Source: Lineus longissimus
Taxonomy: Eukaryota > Nemertea > Pilidiophora > Heteronemertea > Lineidae
Length of the DNA: 64,000 nucleotides
Direction of reading: 5' to 3'
Assembly: GCF_910592395.1 (NCBI RefSeq)
Contig: NC_088310.1
Span: forward strand, 26,863,491-26,927,490
Shown here: positions 1-11,400 of the stretch, piece by piece
Layout: each line of letters begins with the position of its first letter
Numbering within the stretch: position 1 is the first letter of the stretch
Translations under genes and position numbers: made by a program
The notes under the pieces: generated by a model
What the model was told of the DNA's origin: nothing
Database searches by the model: none
Seen by the model: the letters and a program-made list of their open reading frames with translations, nothing else

Positions 1-87
1 TAGAGAATGTTAGTTTCTGACATATCCATCAGGTGACTTGATGCAACCAACTACTACGGAAGGGGTCGAGTAGTTGAAAATACTTAC

Positions 88-2418
88 TTGACAAATCAGG
101 AGTAATCTGTCAATCAGATTGATTGATTGCATCTGTCGCAGATTAAAGCTTTGATTGGGGTGGTCCTCATGGATGAGCATCTCGAGTACTTCCAGCCCCT
201 GCTGCCAGATGGCGGTGTCAACATTTTCCCAGATCTTCCAAGCGAGGAAGACGTGGATGATAATCTGGGTGTCCTGTATCACAGCATCACTTTCGGATAT
301 CATGTCATAGCTGTCGGTGGTCTCGCTGTAGGTGAGGGTCGGTCCGCTGATACATGCATCAAGCAGCACCTACACAATTAAGAAATACAATGGTTAAGCT
401 TTATGTTCAAGCACTTGACTGTTAACATCATGAAAGTAGATATCTTGGTCCTGTCCTACTGATGTCCAAGTGTCTTTTCCAAGTTCTTGATAGACCAAGA
501 TGATATAAACAACGGGGCTGTGAGCAAACATGAGACTTTAGCTTCATAAAGGGAACAACTGAGCTGACCTTTTTCCAGGTGGTATGATTCTAACGTTTGA
601 TACATGCCATTGTTCGTACTCTGACAGATTAACCTGTCATTAAGGTAGAGTTCAATTCTCATCCAATGTCCCCATTTCTGTCCACTACGTACCTGTAATG
701 TCTGGAATCCGAAACGACATCTTGAGGTTGACAGGACTTTCTTGAGCAAGGCATACCCATTGATGTCCTGGAACTCCTTGGCATAGTTCTGGTTATACTG
801 AATGAGACTGAACAGTACTTTCAAAGCTTTGGCTTGGTAACCTTCATCCTCAAACTTCTCGACAATCTAAAAAAACAAAATTTTACCTGTTTACTCAAAT
901 CTTCATTTGTTGTTTGCTTGGTTTGTTGCTTAACTGCAACTTTCAGAACAAGGAGATTTGACACGAAGTACTCATCTACAAAGGAATCTTGATACCGGCA
1001 CCGCATAGGATATTTTGACAACGTACCCGAGCATATAAGAAGAGGAAGACACCAATGCCTCCTATCTCATCAATAGCACCATTTAACCCCTTATGCATCT
1101 GAGGAATGATGTTTGCCGTCGTTCCAACACTCATGACCTCAGGCTGTTGATGGAGCAGCAGATTAGTTGTTGGAGGCCTGGAGACTTTTAGGATCTGTGT
1201 GACCTGTATCCTTGCTGCTTCTCTCAGGAGCGGCTTCGATTCTATATCTTTGTACAGGTTGAATGTGCCATGGTAGCTGGGCGTGTAGGTCAGGACAAGG
1301 CTCTCCTAGAAAGAACAAAAGAAATGGAAGAGAGTAAGTCAGTGTTATAGAGGAAAATGCTATTTGTCAAAAAGCTCCTGTAATGGAGTAATGGAGTGCA
1401 ATGTTGGAGTCTTTCACCCCGTCGATGTGTACCAGAATGAATGGTACAGTCATTGTCAAGTTCAGCATTGAGGGATTAGGTTTTTGCCTAATGTCACAAT
1501 GTCAGTCCTGAGTTGCTCACTATTGGACAACAGGCCCAACTCTCTTGAACCTGGACTTACATTCGTATTGGTACAGAGTATAGGTGACACCAACAGGTGG
1601 GGAGGCAAGGGGCTCTCCTGTAATCCTGTAGGTTAACACCTGGTCTATAGTCCCTTCTGAGATTCAAAGACGTATGACTGCGGGGAGGTGTTAATGTGTG
1701 TGAACTTACCCTAAGGTTCTGTAGGTTGACACTCTGGCTCCCAGTCAGCATCTCATAGACCAGGTCTGTCTGGAGTAGCTCCTTTGTTATGAAGTACTTG
1801 TAGACCGGACTCTGGACAGCGCTGTCACACAGGCCGATGCTGGTGCAGTCTGGTCCCAGGGTGTAGATGTGGAAGACAGCCTCTTTGGTCAGAGAACATC
1901 CTGTAAGGTGGAAAATAAATGATTGAACGGGATTTAGCCCACCCGAAGAGGAGTACTGTCTCGTGTCTTGGATGCCTCTTCCATGAGCAAGGACAGGCTG
2001 TCCAGGCTGAAGTCAAAGTTTTATTCGTTTTTGTAACATAGTGCATTGTTCTTGCTTGAAATACACATCACAATGTCTATGACTACACCATGGTAAGACA
2101 TTACTCATTCAACTTTTAGCTTATATCATTTCATCTTGCCAGAGTTATTTCAATATCTAAAGTAGAACTAAATGCCTATACCTTCTCAGAGAATGTCCAA
2201 GAATAGCTCAGTCCTCAAATGGCTATATCTGAGCCAATTTTCTCACCTTTGAATATCATGACGTTTCCAAGCTGCCAACCGGGTGAGTTTTGCATGACGA
2301 CCTCTGACTTCGGCAGGCGGTGACCCATCAGGACGGACAGGCTGGTGGGGGAAATCACCATGGTGGGGTATTCCAGGATGACAGTGCGCTGTTGATAGCC
2401 ATTTAGGGTTAGGTTCAC
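88..2418 (-). CDS. LYST: LYST exons 13-17: end of ConA-like domain and following armadillo-like region
   Basis: Five exons (2418-2247, 1900-1710, 1305-1027, 866-693, 369-88) continue the frame. Matches to the human order are clear: GWQLGNVMIFKG (end of ConA-like fold), FHIYTLGPDCTSIG, the FITKELLQTDLVYEML segment, AIDEIGGIGVFLFLYAR, KVLFSLIQYNQNYAKEF, and finally a segment ending SINLIDRLLLICQ. The donor after the last visible exon is GTAAGT (82-87), so the gene continues to the left of the window. Confidence 0.9.
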
Positions 2419-5400
2419 CTACAAAGCAGAAAGATAGGAAATGGTGAAGTCGATTGGCATTGCTTCAAGACCAAACAGGATTCTTTTTCATTTTGGTTAC
2501 CATGGAAATGAAATAAAGTCTATTGTATGTATTTCTATGACGTAGCTGCTCTATTTAAAAACATTGATTGTGGGATGGCCTACATAATGATAGATATTTG
2601 AAATTCAAAAAAAAAAATCGAATTGAAAGGAAACGATTCGGCGATTCATACCCCAATTGACATTGATAGCGCTCGAGTCATAAACATATATGGTATTGGT
2701 AAACAAGGATTGTTGCTGCGAAATCGATATAACCAAGAACGGAAAGTTAATTTATGAAGACGGACCTGCATGCAGTTGGTCACATTTGGAACCTGCCTTA
2801 ATTCAACAACCTGTGCAGTGGACAAAGATTTCAAAGGTACAGTAAGACTTTCATGGTAACTTACACTTTCTCTCTTTCTTGATATTTGGCCTAAGGGGAG
2901 TTCAAGAAGAAGCAATACAAATACTTAACTAACCTGGTAAATAGGCCTGTAGATTTCCGTGCAAAAGAATATTCAAATTGTGGTTTCATCTTTATTTCAG
3001 AAAGACTTAAATCCACCTTAGTCAAATGCAGATGGTTCTCAGCTAGAAACAGCAGTGAAACGCATTACCCAGGAGTGACTGCAGAAGAGTCTTCCCTTCC
3101 ATGATGCATACAGTGACCTTGCTCATTATTGTCAAATCTTACTGGAAACGAGGATTCTGTTATCTTGGATATGAACCTGACGATGGAAGGATTTTCAGGC
3201 CAGTTTTATTTAAACAAGGATTACCAGCAGATGATGCAATGTGCCCTGTACCAGACAACTTGGAAGTAGGATTGTGGTATGAATTCGAACTAGCAGAACA
3301 TTTCTCAATTTACGAGTTATCGATGGCCGAAACAATGCCCCACTCCAATGATGATATAATTGTCACGCCTCACATTAAGAGAGCACCACAGTATTTTGGT
3401 CATACCCAACAGCGTTTTACAATATTTGAAGCTCTTCAATCACTTTCAAAAGACGAAATAGAGGATATTTTCCATTATAACAGATACGTCACTGCGGGGA
3501 CAAACTGCCCTTCCGTTGGTGTCCTTCAATGCAAAAGAAGTGAACTTAGTTTCAACACATCATCGGATCAGAAACAAAGGATTCTCATATCAGGCGATTC
3601 ACATGATTATAATCTCCCTTTCACTGCAGACAATAGATATGAGATGATTGAGTATACGAGGTCAACTAACAGGCCAGATGAGACTGTGTTGGTAGTGTTA
3701 AGCACTAGCAGACCATTCAGTCCGTGGTGTGAAATTTCAGGAACAAATAAATTTGATCCACCACGCTGTTACATTCTGGTTGTGGGATTAGTCACAAAAC
3801 ATTCGCTAGAGCCCTCTGGACTGTCGCCACAACAGGACAGTTATTACAATGTCCAAGACAGTAACGACAGTCTGAGACATCATTCCACTCTGGACAGTGG
3901 TTACAACCAACACATCAGAGACAGTCTCACACACCATTCCACTCTGGACAGTGGTTACCACCAACACATCAGAGACAGTCTCACACACCATTCCACTCTG
4001 GACTCTGCTACAACCAATGCTGCAGAGACAGCACCATGCACCATTCCAGCCGGGACAGATGTTACAACGGACACAGCAGAGATTCTCAGACACATTTCCA
4101 CTCAGGACGGTACTTACAACCAACACAGTGGAGAGAGTACCGGAGATCATTCCAATCTGCTTTGCTGTTGCATCCCTCGTACAGCTACATGTGTCATTTT
4201 GTAAACAGATTGTGTTTCTAAAATAGCAAATCTCATCATGGAAATGGGGTGGAGTTCGCCTTAACCAGGGTTCAGGAAAACACAACATTGACGGGTTTTT
4301 GCAAACCTGACTATGAGACATTCCACACAAAAACCATGTGGTTGATGTACAATTAGCAAATGTCATATGACCTAGTTAAATATCTAGACCAATCGGGGAA
4401 TCTTATAGACAAAAGTCATGTGGCAACGAGTTTTTACTGAGACAAACTCTGACAGGTGTGCACAAAAATGCAAGTCAAAAAAAGATTGTATTACTCCATG
4501 GCCAAGCAGGGATGCCTGTCACTAATGTGTCTATTGAAGGACACCTCTCCACTCTCTAAAAAAGATAGGTCTGCATCTGCGGACTCCAGTCAATGACAAA
4601 AAGTAGGCTTAAGTATAGTTAGTAGTCTGATATTGAGTCCTTGATCACAACCATGACCACAGGTAGAGATTCTGATGCATCAGTTTTATCATTGATTATG
4701 CATCAGTCGGCTTGCTGGAGCATATGTATTTGCCACTTGGAAGTAATTCCCTGCCTTTAAAATATCATATTATAATAATGAGATAACCAAGTATTGATTC
4801 GATGAATAAGCCTTCACTCAGGCGCAGGAACATAATAACAATGGGGACGAGGATAAATGGGAAGTCTAATGTAGGTATTTCCAATGGATTATCATATTCA
4901 AAATTTGGTATCTTGGTGTTGCAATACCAACATAGACCTTACCAGTTTGGTGATGAGTATTTGATATGTATTTATTAGGGATAATGTATATACCAGTCTC
5001 AATAATCTATATGAAATCTATAACCCGACAGCTGTATTATTTTTAGACCAGATAGAGAGTACCTCTTGTGCTCTGTCACATGAAAATATACGATAATAAA
5101 TAAACTTATATATTGATTTTATGCCACAAAAGCTCTACTTTGTGACCTAGTTGATTGATATATTGAAAGAGAAATGATTCGCGGATTCGTTTCCAAAGTT
5201 GACATTGATCTTTGTATGGTCATACAAACCAGGAAACTCAAGTTGACAGGACGAATATCAAGACGAAGCTCCACAAAGGCTGACTAAATTTTGACCATCC
5301 AATCAGATCGCAGTTCTCTGGACCAAAGATTAAAGGTATAACATTACATTTTGAATGAGTGCATATAATCCTGTGGCTGTGCTACAAATCTACCATTTTA

Positions 5401-8400
5401 ATGTCATGAGTGAATTCGTAAACGATGAAGTCAGTTAGTCTCGTTTTCCTGTCCTCTGACACACCCCTAACCACCTAGCCCATAACATTTCAAATATGTA
5501 CTCTTTCTAGGCTAGAGAGAACAGGATCCAAAAAAGCAACAACCATGACTGACTGAGTGCAATTCACTCCCCTTTTTCAGAATCATTTACAACCACCTTT
5601 GCCTAAATCAGAGCCACTGGACTAGAAACTGGGGCTGGAACTGCAGTGATCCACATGACGACCTGAGGGGAAGAAAACGAACCACAATTTCCAACAAAAA
5701 TGGACAGTCTTACCCTGCTCATTATAGCCAAAGCTAACTGGAAAGGAGCATTCTGTTACCTTGGATATGAACCAATCACTAAAAGGATCCTTAGACCAGT
5801 TATATTCAAACGTGGATTACCTCAAGAAGATGCGATATGTCCAGTGCCTAGGAATCCACCACTTGAAGTAGGGATGTGGTGCCAATTTGAACTTGAACTT
5901 CCCTCACTTATGGGTGAGGCATATAAAGCAACATTACCGCCTCATCGATTCGATGATGTAATCGTAAAGCCTATTTTTAAGAACTTGCACCACCAGTCAA
6001 ATCTATTTGGGACGCAACAAAGTTATAGCTGCAACGAACTGCCACCACCAATATATGACATTCTACAGCCAATTTCAAAAATCAAAATTGAGGATATTTT
6101 TGATCCTTCATATGTCTTCAATAACAAATATGTCAACGTGGGGACAATCTGCCCTTCTGTTGGTGTCCTCCAATGCAAAAGAAGTCAACTAAGGATACTC
6201 GTAGAGCCAAATAATAAACTGAGGATTGTGATAAGTTGTCCTAAGTCTGGAATCCATACAATATATAAATTCCCTTTCACAGCCGAAAATAAAATGGAGG
6301 TGGCACACTTCATAAACTCAATGAACAGTTTGGATGAGACAGTGTTAATACTTTTCAGTACAGCAAGACCATTGAGTGGTTATCCACCAGAAAAAATCTT
6401 CAATCCTCCGCGTTGTTACATGCTGGTTGTGGGGTTAGTCAGAAAATATTTGTTTAAATCATTCCACTCTGCAGAGCCAGGGTTATTGCATTCCACCTCC
6501 CACTTAAAGCCATTCCACTCTGGACAGTTATTGCAGCCAGTACAGCATGGACAGACGCAACCACAATTCCACTCAGGACAGTTATCACATCCCATAAGTC
6601 GGGGACATTACCAACCTCCATTCCACTCTGGACAGTTATTGCAGCCAGAACAACATGGACAGACGCAACCACAATTCCACTCAGGACAGTTATCACATCC
6701 TATAAGTCCGAGACATTGCCAACCTCCATTCCACTCTGGACAGTTATTGCAGCCAGTACAGCATGGACAGACGCAACCACAATTCCACTCAGGACAGTTA
6801 TCACATCCCATAAGTCGGAGACATTGCCAACCCCCATTCCACTCTGGACAGTTATTGCAGCCAGTACAACATGGGCAGAAGCAACCACAATTCCACTCAG
6901 GACAGTTATCACATCCCATAAGTCGGAGACATTGCCAACCTCCATTCCACTCTGGACAGTTATTGCAGCCAGTACAGCATGGACAGCACCCAACACCATT
7001 TCACTTCACACAGCTATCACAGCCTGTACATCATGGACAGTACCAAGTACTATTCCACTGCGGACAGTTATCACTGCCAGCACAGCATGGACAGTACCAA
7101 ACACCATTCCCATTTGGACAGTTAACACAGCCAGTAGAGCAAGAACAGCACAAGTCACCATTCCTCTCAGGACAGCTATCAGAGCTTGTAATTCATGGAG
7201 GGTGTTGGTGCCAGTCACCATTTCATCTTGAACAGTTATCAAAAGCAATGCAGCAATACCAGTATCTGCTGCTAACTGGACAGTCTTTGCAGCCAATCCT
7301 GAATCAACAGCACACAGCACTTCCACCAGGAGAGCCTTTGCCACCCATCCTGAATCAACAGCACACAGAGCCTCAACCAGGACAGTCTTTGCAGCCAATC
7401 CTGAATCAACAGCACACAGCACTTCCACCAGGAGAGCCTTTGCCACCCATCCTGAATCAACAGCACACAGAGCTTCAACCAGGACAGTCTTCACAGCCCA
7501 TCCTTAATCAACAGAACACAGAGCTTCAACCAGGACAGTCTTTACAGCCGATCCTTAATCAACAGCACACAGAGCTTCAACCAGGACAGTCTTTGCAGCC
7601 CATCCTTAATCAACAGCACACAGAGCCTCACTCAGGACAGCCATTACAAGATGTTCTGAATGAGTTCCAACAAGGACAGCCTTGGCAGCCCATCCTGAAT
7701 CAACAGCACACAGAGCCTCAACCAGGACAGCCATTACAAGATGTTCTGAATGAGTTCCAACAAGGACAGCCTTGGCAGCCCATCCTGAATCAACAGCACA
7801 CAGAGCCTCAACCAGGACAGCCTTTACAAGATGTTCTGAATGAGTTCCAACAAGGACAGCCTTGGCAGCCCATCCTGAATCAACAGCACACAGAGCCTCA
7901 ACCAGGACAGCCTTTGCAGCCCATCCTGAATCAACAGCACACAGAGCCTCAACCAGGACAGCCTTTGCAGCCCATCCTGAATCAACAGCACACAGAGCCT
8001 CAATCAGGACAGCCTTTGCAGCCCATCCTGAATCAACAGCTTTCAGAGGCGGAGTTCATTTGGTTCCGCGGGTAGAAATTGGTTCAGGGTTTTCCATGAA
8101 AAGTCTTTGTGGTCAAAATCTATTTGCAACATGGTGGCACTATAAACTTCTTTATTTCCTGCAATTTCTGCAATTTCAGATTTCACATAATATTTATTTC
8201 CAATGAATGAATGTTTATATATAAACATGAGGTCAGCATTTTGACGCTGTTAGCTTCCAAAAATAAAGGTGTTGACAGGAAACAAAACTGTGATTATAAG
8301 TTTTTGATAAAAAGACTTACTGTTCCAAAGATTGTATTGTCTTCCATCATTTCATGATAGCTGACACAGAGGTGCTCCCACTGTCCCATGCGGAGGAAGG

Positions 8401-11400
8401 GGGTTGTGGAGGACTCGTGCACGATCTCAGAATCCAAGCAAGAACTTGTCACCCTGGCAAAATGAACACAGCGTGAAAAGTGGCATAGTAAATGTAATGT
8501 AGCTTGCTATTTGGAAATGACTGGCTTGTTCTTCACGTGAGAGGTTACAAGTGACACCTTGAACTTTATATCATCCAACCTCAGGGGTTGTAGTTAAACT
8601 TGTGATAGATACACTAGGGGTGAATACTGCATGGATAACGCCACTAGTTACTATCAAACAGGACTATCATTGGCCCCAAAAAAGCTATCATTGTACATCA
8701 ACCAAGACTGAGGTTGAATAATTGACTTCGTATCCAAGCTTACCTTATGATGATGTTCCCATTGCTAGGATCAGCCCAGAATTCAAAGAGAAGTTCCTTG
8801 GATCCAAGCGAGAGTATATGTAGGCAGTTCTCCGTCATGTGCTTCTCAGAACTGTTCCTGAGCACCTGGCGGTCTGACCCGTCTGGTTGGAACTTGTCAC
8901 CTCCATCTGCAACAGAGAATGAATGTTTACCTTGGGTTATCTTGAGAAAATTACTTTTCAAAAAGTAAAATCAATGAAAACGATGTCCACTTATTGCCCA
9001 GGACAGAATACTCATTGCACCACACTACTGCCAGGCATGGTGTCCATGCCTTTGTGTTGGTGTATCTAGGGTTCCAGTCATTCAGGCAGTTTCCAATGAG
9101 ATTACTTCAATCTCAGACAAGAACAATGTCAGTCCTGAGGAAGCCATATAAATGTGGATTTGAATTAACAGGAGATTGTCTACAGTATCACCATTAGACA
9201 ATCTCTAGTTAATTCAAACCCATAGAGTAAACAGATTGAACTTTCTAATGCATTTACATAAGCTTATACACTGGATGCAGTGCCTCCCCCTCGGCCCAGG
9301 AGTCTATGCCTGGGGCATTACAAGCCGCACATTCTCAACTCAGCAACAGGTATGCTTTCCTTTGGAAAATGGGCTCATCGAGGCATTTCCAATGGGTCAG
9401 GTGATTGCTCCATGACAAGACAACACCAAGGGCAGTGCAACTCTCGTCTTGAAGTAATAGTATGGTTTCAGTATATTCTTACAGCATGACTGTATACAGT
9501 ATGTACAAATCTTTAGAGAAAGTATTTACATCACTCAGAATGTTCATCTGACAAAATGCAAGGGAGAGGCAAATAAGACCTGTCACAGCCAGTAGTCATG
9601 ATTTAATGCTATCACATGCGGTGGGTTATACTACTAAAAGCTGCCTCAACCTGGCCACCACAGAGCCTGCATTCTGGACTTTCTGAAAAGCGCGGTTAAG
9701 TGCAGGTACTCTGGATCTGAAAAATTTGTTAGATACAAGATATGATGGTGAAGGAATAAAACCAGGAATGCTGCCAGGTGTCATAGGCCAGTCAGCTGAG
9801 ATTTCAAGGCAAGGCATACAAAGCAGGCAAACTAAGACAGACTCACCAGATTTAGAGGAGGTTAGAACAGTGTACCAGATAGTTAGGAAATCAGTGGAAT
9901 ACTGAGAGCCTACAAGAAAACATCAATCATCCAAGAAAACGTGCTGTTCTAGTTATGAGTTACACAAAGCAAAAGCCCTAATCTACGTTATATTTGTGAA
10001 CACGCAAGTCTTTAACTTTTGTCCAACAGTCAGAGCCACAGAAGAAAATGAGCACATTTGCCAAGTTCTAGCTTTTTGACAGGCAAATGTTAACCCTTGA
10101 GTGGTCAAGATGTTGAGAAGTGACAGTTTAATAAAGGAGTGAAGTTAAACTCAACTTCTCAGCATCTAGATGAGTACGAAGAAGATGGAGTTGATTGCTG
10201 ATGTGAGGCGCTGTCATGGAACATTTTTTCGAACTATGAGATCCACTCACCAGAACTATCACTGCTTTCTTCCTTCATCACAAGCGATCTTCCACTCTTC
10301 CTGACTCGCCTCAAACGCCAGTCGGTCTGGTTGCCACTTTGTAACCGCAGCCACAAGGAGAAACTGAAGCCTGTCTTGATTGGTGGCCACGCCAACTGAT
10401 CACCAATAGGCATCTGTAACGCAGAACTTGTCCATGCTGATTTTTTGCCATTTCCAGACGTCGGTAGCTCCGCCTTGATCCGGCGCATCCCGCTGTCGTC
10501 AACTTCATATGCCTCCGAGTGTGATATGACGTAGTATGATCCACCAGCCGGGCTAGATGATACAGATGAGGGGCCATCGGAGGTTGATGAGATCTTCCGG
10601 TTGCTGCCCGTTGTGACTGGGAAACACAGGATGTATGTTGGTTGTGGTGCAAGACTTTCTGTCAGGTTTACAAAGGTGTTGAGCAAAGAATCCTGAAATT
10701 ATCCAAAAGTTTGATAAGAATAGAAAGAAAAGACAATGAAGACGACATTGTGAATTGTGGCCTTTTGTGTGTCGATAGAACACAAGTGTGACACAAACAT
10801 GTCAGTCGATGACACAAACATCCAGCATACATGTAGCAACAAGAACAACAATGCCACCATGTGTGACGACACCTGTTGCCTGCTATTCTAAAAGGCCTTA
10901 GTCACAGTATATCATTGTTTCTAATACAAAATACATTACGCCTCGTTTTGATCGGAGCGGTCTTGGTATCGTAACCAATGACCGCCTGGGTAGGTATAAA
11001 ATTCTGAATTTTAGCAGACGAATTATTTTCACCAAGAAGCAACGACTCAGCCCCACAAAACAATGTCAAGAACACGAGATTTTGAAGTATTCCCCGATAT
11101 ATTGGGATTTGTGAAGTAGGGAGGATACCCGAGGACTCTTTCGAGGTCGTCAGTCAGGATTCAGAAGAGGTCAAAGACGAGGAAATGGTAGAAATCGAGC
11201 TAGCAGACTGGGAATTCCCTTGCTGCGTGACGTCATCTTCACGAGCAACAATATGGCGGAGTTCCGGACACCAGGCTGGATCATTCTTTGACGAAAACGG
11301 AACATATATACCTTTCAAATCGTATTTAATTTGTTTAATTTTGAAACCTTTTAGAATAGAAATTAATACCTCGCTGTCGGTCATTGGTTGTATAATCAAG

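Larger units (their letters stand above)
2419..8320 (-). other. LYST intron 12 (5.9 kb) hosting two nested plus-strand genes
   Basis: This is the intron between exons 8321-8453 (donor GTAAGT at 8315-8320) and 2247-2418 (acceptor at 2419-2420). It is several times longer than neighbouring LYST introns, and most of its length is two opposite-strand genes with their promoters and UTRs. Confidence 0.85.

Noticed and set aside
2581-2640. Poly-A run followed by repeat-like sequence as evidence of retroposition of nested gene 1
   Set aside because: The A-run is upstream of the gene, not after it, and both nested genes have a 5'UTR intron, so a retrocopy origin is not supported.
3806-4366. 186-codon minus-strand ORF opposite nested gene 1
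   Set aside because: It covers the same tandem repeats in antisense; no domain, and the composition reflects the repeat.
6454-7494. Minus-strand ORFs with cysteine-rich repeats (NCPEWNCGC type) opposite nested gene 2
   Set aside because: They are antisense readings of the 54-bp and 51-bp coding repeats. The repeat units lack stops in several frames, and these ORFs lack their own promoter or domain.
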